A stretch of 64,000 nucleotides of DNA from JBBIQS01 sp037442205 (GTDB taxonomy: Bacteria > Myxococcota > Myxococcia > Myxococcales > UBA5297), in the NCBI GenBank assembly GCA_037442205.1, contig JBBIQS010000012.1, positions 45,292 to 109,291 on the forward strand. Direction: 5' to 3'. The position numbers and the translations under genes are program-made. The stretch's first letter is position 1. The number at the start of each line of letters is the position of its first letter. The notes below the pieces were generated by a model that saw nothing but the letters and a program-made list of their open reading frames with translations, searched no databases and was not told where the DNA came from. Below, piece after piece: positions 8,894 to 18,449 of the stretch.

Positions 8894-10596
8894 CGGCCGC
8901 TCCCGCCCGCGTCGCCCAGCGGTGGTACCCGCGCCTCCACCAGCGTCGCTCGCGGAGACTGCAGCGCGGCGGCGAGCGCCTCGCGCAGCTCGGCTCCAGC
9001 TTCCGCCCGCGCGTACTCCAGCCCGAAGAGAGCCGCGGCGTGAGAGAACTCCATCTGGTGCTCGACGACGAAGTGGCTTCGGACCGCCGGCCGCAGCGCA
9101 GGCAGCTTGCCCACCGGCAGGCGCTCGAAGATCCGGCCTCCACCGTTGTTGACGACCAGGATGCACAGCGGGCCGCCGACCGCAGCGACCGACGCCAGTC
9201 CACCGATGTCGTGCAGCAGGCTCAAGTCGCCGAGCAGCAGCAGCGTGGGGCGATTGGAGGCCGCGCGAGCCCCGGCGGCGCCGGAGGCCAACCCGTCGAT
9301 GCCGTTGGCTCCGCGCTGGTGCAGCACGCGCAAACCCTTGGCCGAAGGCGGGCACCAGCGGTCCAGATCCCGCACCGGGCCGCTGTTCCCGACTGCCAGC
9401 AGCCCACCCTCGGGGAGCGCCTCGACGGCAGCGCGGGCAACCCCGGCCTCACTAAAGGCGCCTCCCTCCAACTGACTGGCGGCCTCTTGCCAGGCCTTGC
9501 ACTCTTGCTGCTCGAGCCTCTCCCGCCAGCCCGCCCACGCAGACGCGCTCTCGCGGATCCGCTGAGCCAAGGCGGACAGAGCTTGCGCGGGATTGGCCTG
9601 CAGGACGAGCGAAGCGGAGGACCAGGGGTCGTTCCAGCCCGAGGTCGACACCACCGCCCGAGCCAACTCTGGCTGGCGCTCGATCAGCGAGGCATAGGCC
9701 GCGCTGGTGGGCGGCGTGCCCACCTGGATCAAGAGATCGGGCGCCTCAGACTGACCAAGGTGCGACTCCGCGCCGAGCACCTCCGAACCGATACCGAATC
9801 GGACCTGGCTCGTGGCCTCGGCGAGCAGCGGCAGCCCGGCCTGTGCCAGTTCCTGGGCAGCGCTCCGCAGCAAGACGGTATCGCCGCTGTCGCTGGGCCC
9901 GAACACCACCAGCGGCCGCTGAGCCTGTGCAAGCTGCGCCGCCAACTGGTCGAGCTGTACCGTCGGAAGCGCGAGCCCCGGCCGCGGCGCCTGCGGCGGA
10001 CCGGCGCGGCGCAGCCGCTCCAGCTCCGGCTCCCAGGGCTCGGGCTTGTCGGACACCTGCGGCTCGAGCGGCTTGCGGAAGCGGGCGTTGACATGCACCG
10101 GCCCCGGAATCGGCCCCAGTGAGGCGGCCACGGCCTGCGCAGCCACCCGGGGTACCGCCCGCAGCGCGGCCGGCGAGGGATCTGGAACGCCGAGCTCTGC
10201 GAAGTGGCGCACGTGCGAGCCGAAGAGCTTGAGCTGATCGACCACCTGCGGTGCACCCGAGTCGGCCTCTTCCCAGCCCCGATCGGCGCTCACCACGACC
10301 AACGGCACCCCGGCGCGCGAGGCCTCGATTACCGCGGGTAGGTAGTGGGCCGGCGCCGTGCCCGAGGTGCAGATCAGGAGGCTCGGCCGGCCGCTGGCAC
10401 GCGCCTGCCCCAGGGCGAAGAAGGCCGCGCTGCGCTCATCGACGATCACCCGGCTGCGCAATTCCGAGTGCGCGGCCACGGCCAGCGCCAGCGGACCGGA
10501 GCGGGCCCCGGGGCTGACGACCGCATCGACAATTCCGGCCCGCGCCAACGCATCTACGAACAGCTCAGCCCAGGCGAAGGTGAGGTTGGAGGCCAT
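8890..10596 (-). CDS. menD: SEPHCHC synthase (thiamine diphosphate enzyme)
   Basis: Adds the succinyl semialdehyde unit from 2-oxoglutarate to isochorismate, the first committed step of classical menaquinone synthesis. The 568-residue protein has the Pyr domain at the N-terminus (VVSPGARSGPLALAVAAH, VDERSAAFFALG, ICTSGTAPAHYLPAV). The ThDP motif sits in the C-terminal third (LLGDLSLLHDIGGLA to VVNNGGGRIFE). The start MASNLTFAWAEL is typical of MenD. The menF stop is 2 bases upstream. Confidence 0.96.
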   Translation of the reverse strand: MASNLTFAWAELFVDALARAGIVDAVVSPGARSGPLALAVAAHSELRSRVIVDERSAAFFALGQARASGRPSLLICTSGTAPAHYLPAVIEASRAGVPLVVVSADRGWEEADSGAPQVVDQLKLFGSHVRHFAELGVPDPSPAALRAVPRVAAQAVAASLGPIPGPVHVNARFRKPLEPQVSDKPEPWEPELERLRRAGPPQAPRPGLALPTVQLDQLAAQLAQAQRPLVVFGPSDSGDTVLLRSAAQELAQAGLPLLAEATSQVRFGIGSEVLGAESHLGQSEAPDLLIQVGTPPTSAAYASLIERQPELARAVVSTSGWNDPWSSASLVLQANPAQALSALAQRIRESASAWAGWRERLEQQECKAWQEAASQLEGGAFSEAGVARAAVEALPEGGLLAVGNSGPVRDLDRWCPPSAKGLRVLHQRGANGIDGLASGAAGARAASNRPTLLLLGDLSLLHDIGGLASVAAVGGPLCILVVNNGGGRIFERLPVGKLPALRPAVRSHFVVEHQMEFSHAAALFGLEYARAEAGAELREALAAALQSPRATLVEARVPPLGDAGGSGR

Positions 10597-10598
10597 TG

Positions 10599-11944
10599 CT
10601 AGCTGCTCACTCCCAGCGCCTCGAGCACCACGGTCTGCTTGAGCGCGGTTTCCGCCAGCTCGCGCGCCGGCTCTGAACCCTCGACCAGTCCCGCGCCGGC
10701 GTAGAGGAACGCCTGCTGCCGCCGAATCACGGCGCAGCGCAGCGCCACCGCCAGAACCCCGTCGCCGGCGGCATCGAACCAGCCGATGGGGCCCGAGTAC
10801 CAGCCTCGCGGAGCCGGTTCGTTCTTGGCCAGCCAGCGCGCAGCCTTCCGGCGCGGGGTGCCACAGACCGCCGCCGTCGGATGGAGCGCCTGCGCCAGCT
10901 CCAGCACGTGGGCCGGCTTGCGCAGAGCCAGCTCCATCGGAGTCCACAGGTGCCACAACCCGCGCTGCGCCCGCGCACGCGGCGGTCCCAGCGGCGCATC
11001 GGGACGGGCAAAGGGAGCGAGCGCCTCGAGGATGTCGTCGCGCACCAACTGGTGCTCGCGTCCGTCCTTGTCGCTTTCGAGGAGCGAACGCGGGTTTCGC
11101 TGGCCGTTGCGCGCCAGCGTTCCCGCCAGCGCCTCGCAGCGAAGCTTGCGGCCACTTCGCTCGAGCAGCCGCTCCGGAGTGGCCCCGAAGAAGATGGCCG
11201 GCCCGCGCTGCAGCGCGAAGCGGAAGGCGTCCGGATGGCGCGAGCGCAGCGAGCGAAGCGCTGGCCGAGGATCCACCGGGTCTGAGAAACGCAGTCCGCT
11301 GCGGCGCGACAAGACGACCTTGCGCAGCGCCCCGGACTGGAACGCGTCGAGCGCACGGCGCACCGCAGCCTGGTAGGCCGCTGCGCCAGACGGGCCGAAA
11401 CAGCTCGGCGGAGTCGCCGGCAACGCCGCCGAGGGAAGCGCGGCGTCGAGCTCGGCCTGCAGCTTCTCGGGTCGGGCCAGCTCCCGGGCGCGGACGACCA
11501 GTCGCAGGAAGGCGGCCTCGCCTCGGCAGCCGTAGCTCAGCCGCGGCAGCCAGAAGCAGCCGTCGCCGAAGCCCTGCCAGGGCGCCTCGTCGGCGGCGCC
11601 GGGGGCAAAGGAGAGCCCGCCGAAGAAGCGAACCGGCGCCGCCTCGCACTCGCCGAGGCGCCGCTCGCTCAGGCCGGCGAAGGCGGCCCGGGCATCATTG
11701 GACAGACGGGTGAATCGCCTGGCTCCGCGCGCCTCAAGCTGAAGCACCTCGCCGCGGCCGGAGATGGCCCACTCGCGATCGCCCTCGGGCGGCTCCCACC
11801 ACAGCGCCGACCCGGGCACGGCCCACCCGAGCAGCTCCAGCGGCGAGCGCGCGGGAGCGGGAACCGTCAGGGCGACCAGCGGCGAAGCCGGCGCAGTCGC
11901 GCTGGCCTCGGCCAACAGCCGGCGAAGCTGGCGCAGCGCGCTCC

Positions 11945-11948
<4 letters not shown>
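10599..11948 (-). CDS. menF: Isochorismate synthase
   Basis: Chorismate-utilising enzyme that isomerises chorismate to isochorismate. The 449-residue protein has a divergent N-terminal half and a conserved C-terminal catalytic half: GALRKVVLSRR, EALAGTLARNG, LHPTAAVCGTPR, GWYSGPIGWFDAAGDG and YAGAGLVEGSEPARE. The start is a GTG inside a GTGA overlap with the HMG-CoA reductase stop, preceded by GGGAGAG. Isochorismate synthases for siderophore synthesis are similar, but the position upstream of menD marks this one as the menaquinone enzyme. Confidence 0.93.
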
Positions 11949-13155
<1,207 letters not shown>

Positions 13156-13159
<4 letters not shown>

Positions 13160-14118
13160 GCGAGGCCTCCAGTGAGTTGGGCAAGTTGATCGAGGTTCAG
13201 CGCCTGCGGTCCGTCGCTCAGGGCCCGACCGGGATCGTCGTGCACCTCGAGCAGCAGCCCGTTGGCCCCCGCCGCCAGGGCGGCGCGCGCCAGCGGCACG
13301 ACCAGGTCGCGACGGCCGGCGGCGTGGGACGGGTCGGCCACCACCGGCAGGCGGTGCACGTGGCGAACCAGCGCCAGCGCCCCGAGATCGAGCAGGTTGC
13401 GGGTCGAGCCGTCGAACCCTCGCACTCCGCGCTCGCAGAAGACGACGCCCGGGCAGCCGGCAGCCAGCAGGTGCTCGCCGGCCAGCAGCCACTCCTCGAC
13501 CGTGGCCGAGAGGGCCCGCTTGAGCAGCACCGGCTTCTTGGTCCGCCCCACCGCCTTGAGCAGGGCGAAGTTCTGCATGTTGCGGGCGCCGATCTGCACC
13601 AGGTCGGCGACCTCAGCCACGCGCGGAGCGTCGGCCTCGGCCAGGACCTCGGTGACCACACCCAGCCCGGCGGCGTCGGCCGCGCGGCGCATCCACTCCA
13701 GCGCCGGAGTGCCGTGACCGGCGAAGGAGTCGGGCGAGGTGCGAGGCTTGAAGGCCCCGCCGCGCAAGAGCGAGACGCCGTGCTTCGCCAGTCGATCGGC
13801 CAGCCGCGAGATCTGGTCGGCCGATTCGACGGCACACGGCCCGGCCATCAGCACCGGGCGCTCACCGCCGAAGACTGCCGGACCGGCCTTGATTTGCGAG
13901 CCCTGGGCATCGACCCGAGGGTGGGCCGAGGCGGGAACGCAGACGTCGAGCACCCCTTCGATCGCCGCCAGCACCTGAGGCTCGGCCCGGCTGGAGTGGG
14001 CGGCGATCACCAGGTGGTGGCCGGTGCCGCGGGCCTCGGCGTCGACCCACAGCCCGTGGGCGGCCAGCGCGCGGCGCACCGCGGCCGCATCGGCCCCGGG
14101 CTTGAGAGTGAGGATCAT
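13156..14118 (-). CDS. aroF: 3-Deoxy-7-phosphoheptulonate (DAHP) synthase, type I beta
   Basis: First enzyme of the shikimate pathway, condensing phosphoenolpyruvate with erythrose 4-phosphate. The 320-residue protein has an N-terminal ferredoxin-like regulatory domain (about 1-70, MILTLKPGADAAAVRRALAAH). A KDO8P-synthase-like barrel follows with AGPCAVES, GGAFKPRTSPDSFAGHG, QIGARNMQNF, VLLKRALSAT and VADPSHAAGRR. It ends with a GTGA overlap into HMG-CoA reductase and starts 3 bases after the polyprenyl synthase stop. Its product leads to chorismate, the substrate of MenF encoded two genes later. Confidence 0.95.
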
Positions 14119-14121
14119 CGG

Positions 14122-15189
14122 CTAGCTCTCCCGGGAGACGACGGCGATGGCCACCTGCTCCAGCGCCATGCGGGCGGGCCCCGCGGGCAGCGGGGCGAGG
14201 CAGGCCACCGCCTGCTCCGAGTAGCGGCGGGCCAGGGCGCGGGTGTCGGCGATGGCCCCGCAGGCGCGCACCGCCGCCGCCACCTTCCCGGCGGTCTCGG
14301 CAGACAGCTCCTCGCCGCCGCGCCGCAGCAGCGGCGCCAGCGACGGGTCACGCTCCAGCGCCAGCCGCAGCGGATAGGTGATCTTGCCCTCGCGCAGGTC
14401 GGAGAACATCGACTTGCCCACCGCCGAGGGATCGCCGTCCAGGTCGAGCACGTCGTCGGTCAGCTGGAAGGAGATGCCCAGCAGCCGCCCGAACTCGGCC
14501 AGCGCCTGGCAGGATTCCTGCGGCAGCCCGCCGATCCGCCCGCCGGCCCGCAGCGCCCAGCCGAACAGCACCGCGGTCTTGCCCTCGACCACGCTGAAGT
14601 AGTCGGCCACGCTGGACTCGACCACCCCGCGGTTGGCCAGCTGCAGCGCCTCGGCCCCCAGGATCTGCTTGAGGACCTCCAGCGCCTGCACCAGCAGGTC
14701 GGGGAATCCGGCGGCCTGGACGCGCTGCAGCGCCTCGACCAGCAGCCAGTCCCCGCCGTAGATCGAGGCGTTGTTGCCCCAGAGCATCCGCGCCGCCGGC
14801 TGGCCGCGGCGGACCTCGCCCAGGTCGACCACGTCGTCGTGGAGCAGGGTGGCGGCGTGCACCAACTCGGCGGCGGCGGCCAGCTGCCGCACCTTGGAGC
14901 CCGAGCCGTCGCCGAGGCGGGCCGCCAGCAGCAGGCAGGTGGCGCGCAGCCGCTTGCCGCCGCAGGCCAGCAGGTGGGCGGCGCTGCGGTGCATCGGAGT
15001 CGTGTCGGTGGTCAGCTCGCCCAGGGTTCGCTCGAGCTGCTGCAGGTCCTCGCGCAGCCAACCGCTCAGCTCGGCGAGCCGTTCGGCCATCTCGGCGAGC
15101 CCGCGCTCCTGGCAGAGCGTCTCCAGCTGCTGCAGGAGCGCGCCCGCGGGAGCGGGGTTGGTGGGAGTCGGGGGGAGTGGAGCGTGCAC
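14122..15189 (-). CDS. Trans-polyprenyl diphosphate synthase
   Basis: Isoprenyl chain-elongating enzyme that probably makes the menaquinone side chain. In the 355-residue protein the first Asp-rich motif is seen as LLHDDVVDLGEVRRGQPA and the second as LTDDVLDLDGD. GGKRLRATCLLLAA is the substrate-binding GGKRxR motif, and GKITYPLRLALE follows. The first ~60 residues are variable. The start chosen is GTG (VHAPLPPTPT) with GGAAGG 8 bases upstream. A TTG two codons earlier overlaps the regulator's stop codon and is the alternative. Product chain length cannot be read with confidence. Confidence 0.92.
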   Translation of the reverse strand: MHAPLPPTPTNPAPAGALLQQLETLCQERGLAEMAERLAELSGWLREDLQQLERTLGELTTDTTPMHRSAAHLLACGGKRLRATCLLLAARLGDGSGSKVRQLAAAAELVHAATLLHDDVVDLGEVRRGQPAARMLWGNNASIYGGDWLLVEALQRVQAAGFPDLLVQALEVLKQILGAEALQLANRGVVESSVADYFSVVEGKTAVLFGWALRAGGRIGGLPQESCQALAEFGRLLGISFQLTDDVLDLDGDPSAVGKSMFSDLREGKITYPLRLALERDPSLAPLLRRGGEELSAETAGKVAAAVRACGAIADTRALARRYSEQAVACLAPLPAGPARMALEQVAIAVVSRES

Positions 15190-15191
15190 GG

Positions 15192-15725
15192 TCAATTCCT
15201 TCCTGCCGGGCGCACCAGCGTCAGCAGGTTGCCAAACTGTGAGAAGTCCGCCCGCCCCGAGGTGACGAACGAGCCGATCACCGCCTCGGCAACGGTGGCA
15301 AAGGTCAGCAGCTTGCGGGCGCGCTGCAGGCGCCGGGGATCCCCTCCCTCGCGGCGCATCAACTCGCAAGCCCGCGCCAGCCGCTCGCGCACCGAGGAGA
15401 CGAGCGCTCGCTCGCGCTCGCGGATCACCCGGCTGATCATCTTCCAGAAGTCGGTCTCGGCCTCGAAGTGCTCTTTGCGCTCGCCGGGGCGCCAGACCCT
15501 GCGCACCACCCCCCAGCGCTGCAGCTCGCCCACCGACATGCTCACCGCCCCCGCCGACATCTGCAGCCGCTCGCGCAGCTCGGCAGCGGAGAGCGGCCCG
15601 CCGGCCAGGTAGAGCACGGTCCAGATTCGCCCCAGCGCCTTGCGAAAGCCCCAGTGCTCGATCACGTCGCCGACCGCGTCGGCGGCGAGCAGGTCGGACT
15701 CGGGCAGCGGGTGGGAGCGAGTCAT
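15192..15725 (-). CDS. GbsR/MarR-like winged-helix regulator, first gene of the menaquinone operon
   Basis: A 177-residue protein with a winged-helix DNA-binding domain near residues 20-100: GFRKALGRIWTVLYLAGGPLSAAELRERL, then MSAGAVSMSVGELQRWGVVRRV and a basic wing (WRPGERKEHFEAE). A C-terminal helical dimerisation region follows. The layout matches the GbsR group of MarR-like repressors. The ATG at MTRSHPLPE is preferred over an in-frame TTG six codons earlier, because the TTG lies inside the palindrome described separately. The gene ends 2 bases before the polyprenyl synthase start, so it is probably the autoregulated head of the operon. The ligand is unknown. Confidence 0.85.
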   Translation of the reverse strand: MTRSHPLPESDLLAADAVGDVIEHWGFRKALGRIWTVLYLAGGPLSAAELRERLQMSAGAVSMSVGELQRWGVVRRVWRPGERKEHFEAETDFWKMISRVIRERERALVSSVRERLARACELMRREGGDPRRLQRARKLLTFATVAEAVIGSFVTSGRADFSQFGNLLTLVRPAGRN

Positions 15726-15732
15726 GGCGTCC

Positions 15733-15760
15733 AGAAGTTTCAAAAATTTCTGAAACTTCT
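15733..15760. promoter_or_regulatory. Palindromic operator candidate in front of the regulator gene
   Basis: Perfect 10-base arms AGAAGTTTCA and TGAAACTTCT are separated by an 8-base A/T-rich spacer. The site is a conspicuous A/T island in a ~70% G+C region. Read toward the regulator, it begins within the predicted -10 element and ends 7 bases before the ATG, so a bound repressor would block initiation. Symmetric sites of this size are typical for dimeric MarR/GbsR regulators. Binding by the adjacent gene product is inferred from position. Confidence 0.75.
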
Positions 15761-15784
15761 AGCCAAGCGCTCGCCTGCCGTCAA
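15756..15784 (-). promoter_or_regulatory. Sigma70-type promoter of the menaquinone/isoprenoid operon
   Basis: On the minus strand TTGACG (15784-15779) and TAGAAG (15761-15756) are exactly 17 bases apart. Transcription would begin near 15749, leaving a ~24-base leader. The -10 element overlaps the first arm of the palindrome. Confidence 0.6.
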
Positions 15785-15838
15785 GGCAGCCTTGGGGGGA
15801 GCCCTTGCCGGAGCCCGCGCGGCAGCACGCTGAATCGC

Positions 15839-17404
15839 TCAGCGGAAGGAGATGGCCGCCGGGGCCGCGTCCTGGGCGTAGGGCCCGGCCTTGAACTCGG
15901 TCCACATCGAGTACTGGTCGAGGTAGGCGCTGGCGAAGATCGCCGTGCCCGCCACCTTCTTCTGCCGGGCGTAGTCGATGCGCGCCGCCACCCGGGGGAA
16001 ATCGGGCGCCGCCGGGCTGCCGTCGAGCGCGTTCATCCCGCCGATCACCTGCCGGCCGTTGGCCCCGGCGGCGAAGCTGTCGAGCAGCGCGGCGAAGTCG
16101 GTGCAGGCCCCGGGCTTGAGGTCCCAGTAGATCATCGGCGCCAGCGCGTCGATGATCCCCTTCTGCATCCAGCCCAGCGAGTCCTGGTGGTAGTCGGCGA
16201 AGCCCTGGCTGGTGTTGCAGCCCGGCAGCCGCTTGTAGATGCCCCACACCGCCGCCGAGAGCATCGCCGCCGGCCTGACCGCCAGCAACCGCTGGTAGAC
16301 CTCGTTGACGGCGGCGTCGATCTGCGCCCGCTGGAACTCGGCGAAGTGCGTCTGGTCGGTGCCGTACTGCGCCGCGTAGGCCTGATCGAACGCCGGCGAG
16401 TGGCAGAACTTGGGCCCCGGGGTGCGGATGCGGTCGAGGTGGATGCCGTCCACCTGGTAGCCGCGCAGGATCTCCTCGGCCACGTCCGCCAGGTGCGTCC
16501 GATAGCCTGGCTCGGCGGCGAGGAAGGTGTACTCGGGAGCGGAATCAGCTCCATTGGCGTCGAGGCAGGTGTACTCGGGGTGCTGCAGCAGGATGTGCTT
16601 CGGCGCCCCGGCCACCGAGTCGGGGATCGCCCTGGGCGCGGTCCCGCCGCCCTTCGACCAGCCGCTCATGGCGTTGAGGTAGGCGTGCACCTTGAGCCCC
16701 TTGGCGTGGCCCTCCTGCACCGCGGTCGCCAGCGGGTCCCAGCCCGGGTCGGCGCCCAGCTTGCCGTCGGCGGAGAGCTTCCACCACGGCGCCAGGGTCG
16801 AGCGGTAGTAGGCGTCGCCGGCGCCGCGCACCTGGACGAACAGAGTGTTGAAGCCCGCCGCCGCCGCGCGGTCCACCAGGGCCTTCACCTCCCGCTCGCT
16901 GGTGAGGGCATAGCGGGTGACCCACAAGGCCCGCGTCTCCTGGGCGACGGGCACCACCGCCGAGTCGGTCACCGTCACCTCGAGCGCCGCCGAGACCACC
17001 CCGGTCTTGGAAGGCCCGGTGCTGGCAAAGACCGTGGTCGTCCCCGCCGACACGCCCTGCACCATCCGCCCCGGCACCGGAGAGTTGGGATCAGCGGGGG
17101 CCAGCACCACCTTGGCCACGCGGGCGTCGGTCGCCGAGTAGTAGGCCGAGGAGGTCACGTCCACCTGGCAGCCGTTGGCCATGGTCGCCGTCACCGCCAG
17201 CCGCGCCGAGTTGCCCTTGGCCAGGCTCACGCTGGCCGGCTCGATCTGCAGAGAGAGCACGGTCTGCACTCCGGCGCTGGTGCAGGGGTCGCCGCCGGCG
17301 TCCACCGGCCCGGGATCGCCGCCGGCGTCCGGAGTCCCGCCGCTGGATTGGGTTGGCCCGCAGGCGAACAGGGCCAAGGACAGGATCGACAGAGCAGAGC
17401 GCAA
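15839..17404 (-). CDS. Lipoprotein with Ig-like and GHL10/YddW-type glycoside hydrolase-like domains
   Basis: About 521 residues. A lipoprotein signal (LRSALSILSLALFACG, lipobox LFAC) is followed by a Gly/Asp/Pro linker. A bacterial Ig-like (Big_2) domain covers about residues 50-145 (LSLQIEPASVSLAKGNSARLAVTA). The rest is a TIM-barrel-like domain of the DUF187/GHL10 family: ETRALWVTRYALTS, GFNTLFVQVRG, GLKVHAYLNAM, YQVDGIHLDRIR and PMIYWDLKPG. Relatives include the peptidoglycan glycosyl hydrolase DigH. Start choice: a TTG with GGAGG 5 bases upstream; a GTG at 17428 in the same frame has no ribosome site. It is probably an outer-membrane or periplasmic lipoprotein. Confidence 0.88.
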   Translation of the reverse strand: MRSALSILSLALFACGPTQSSGGTPDAGGDPGPVDAGGDPCTSAGVQTVLSLQIEPASVSLAKGNSARLAVTATMANGCQVDVTSSAYYSATDARVAKVVLAPADPNSPVPGRMVQGVSAGTTTVFASTGPSKTGVVSAALEVTVTDSAVVPVAQETRALWVTRYALTSEREVKALVDRAAAAGFNTLFVQVRGAGDAYYRSTLAPWWKLSADGKLGADPGWDPLATAVQEGHAKGLKVHAYLNAMSGWSKGGGTAPRAIPDSVAGAPKHILLQHPEYTCLDANGADSAPEYTFLAAEPGYRTHLADVAEEILRGYQVDGIHLDRIRTPGPKFCHSPAFDQAYAAQYGTDQTHFAEFQRAQIDAAVNEVYQRLLAVRPAAMLSAAVWGIYKRLPGCNTSQGFADYHQDSLGWMQKGIIDALAPMIYWDLKPGACTDFAALLDSFAAGANGRQVIGGMNALDGSPAAPDFPRVAARIDYARQKKVAGTAIFASAYLDQYSMWTEFKAGPYAQDAAPAAISFR

Positions 17405-17455
17405 GACGACCTCCGGCGAGGGAGGCACATCTTGCCACGACCGCCGCTTCCCGGC

Positions 17456-18175
17456 TCAGCTCGCCCGCGCCATCCCGGAATCGACCACCCCGGGGAGGGA
17501 GATCAGCGACAGGGTCGGCCCCCTCTCCAGCACCGCGGCGCAGTGGATGGCCGACTGCAGCTCGGTCAGGTTCCCGCTCCAGCGGCGCCCGGCGAGCATG
17601 GCCAGCGCATCCGGGTCGATGAGCGAGATCTGCTTGCCCAGCTCGGCGGCGCTCAGCCCGAGGAAGTACTGGGCCAGGGCCGGGATGTCGCCGCGACGCT
17701 CGCGCAGCGGCGGCAGCGGCAGCGTCACCACCGACAGGCGAAAGAACAGGTCCTGACGGAAGCTGTTGCGCAGCATCCGCTGGTGGAGGTCGGCCTTGGC
17801 GGTGGCCAGCACCCGCGGTCCGCGGTCGGAGCTGTCGGCGGCCAGCTCGTCCAGCACCTGCGCCAGCCTCCCCTGCAGCGCCTTTGGCAGCTCGTCGATG
17901 CCCGACAGCAGCAGCGTCCCTCTCGCCCCCGGCGCCTCGCCGGCCATCCCCAGCTGCTCGTCCAGGTTCTGCTGGGCCCTGAGATTGGCGCAGTCCACGA
18001 TGCGCAGCGGCTGCGCCGACCGCTTGCTCTGCTGATGGATGAGCCGGGCCACGTGGTGGCGGCCAGTTCCCGATTCCCCCTGAAGCAGGACGCACGCGTC
18101 CGCGCCGGCCAGCGCCGGCATCAGCGCTCTGACACGCTGGATCTCCGGACAGCTGCCAATCAGCCAGTTCTCCAT
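17456..18175 (-). CDS. Truncated sigma54-activator-like AAA+ protein without GAFTGA loop
   Basis: A 239-residue protein resembling only the AAA+ core of NtrC-type activators: IGSCPEIQRVRALM, Walker A region LLQGESGTGRHHVARL, Walker B region GTLLLSGIDELP, arginine region RQDLFFRLSVVTLPLPPLRERRGDIP and RRWSGNLTELQSAI. Three things are missing or changed. The stretch that normally carries GAFTGA is deleted between DCANL and GTLLL. The Walker A lysine is Arg. There is neither a receiver nor a DNA-binding HTH. It therefore cannot be a standard sigma54 activator and may be a partner or decoy of the NtrC protein encoded just upstream. ATG is preceded by GGAGAAGG. Confidence 0.8.
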   Translation of the reverse strand: MENWLIGSCPEIQRVRALMPALAGADACVLLQGESGTGRHHVARLIHQQSKRSAQPLRIVDCANLRAQQNLDEQLGMAGEAPGARGTLLLSGIDELPKALQGRLAQVLDELAADSSDRGPRVLATAKADLHQRMLRNSFRQDLFFRLSVVTLPLPPLRERRGDIPALAQYFLGLSAAELGKQISLIDPDALAMLAGRRWSGNLTELQSAIHCAAVLERGPTLSLISLPGVVDSGMARAS

Positions 18176-18219
18176 GCCCTTCTCCGCGACGAGTCGAGCC
18201 TCACCCGAAGAAGGGTTGA

Positions 18220-18233
18220 GCAAGGGCCATGCC
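18220..18233 (-). promoter_or_regulatory. Sigma54-like -24/-12 element upstream of the AAA+ gene
   Basis: Minus strand reads GGCATGGCCCTTGCT: GG and GC are separated by 10 bases, with TTGCT at -12 and GGCAT at -24 (consensus TGGCAC-N5-TTGCW). The predicted start near 18208 leaves a ~33-base leader containing the GGAGAAGG ribosome site. Confidence 0.5.
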
Positions 18234-18392
18234 CGGGGAGCGCCGCGGCTTTGGCCAGTCATTTCGACGGGTTGGGGAGCAGCAGCTCTCCGACGTCCTG
18301 GGTGCCGTACGACCGTTCAGAGAGTTATCACCCATCGTCCCCGCCCCCAGCCGTCCCCCCGGCCGCCGAATGCTCCGTGCGCTGAAGACGCC

Positions 18393-18424
18393 GCGCGCCT
18401 CGGGAGTGGCTCCGCGAGGCGCGC
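18393..18424 (-). terminator. GC-rich hairpin after the NtrC gene
   Basis: Ten-base arms GCGCGCCTCG and CGAGGCGCGC enclose a 12-base loop, beginning 26 bases downstream of the ntrC-type stop codon. There is no T-tract, so it may be a weak or Rho-assisted terminator, or an mRNA-stabilising hairpin. Confidence 0.4.
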
Positions 18425-18449
18425 GCTGTGGCTACTTCTGCCCCAGGGA

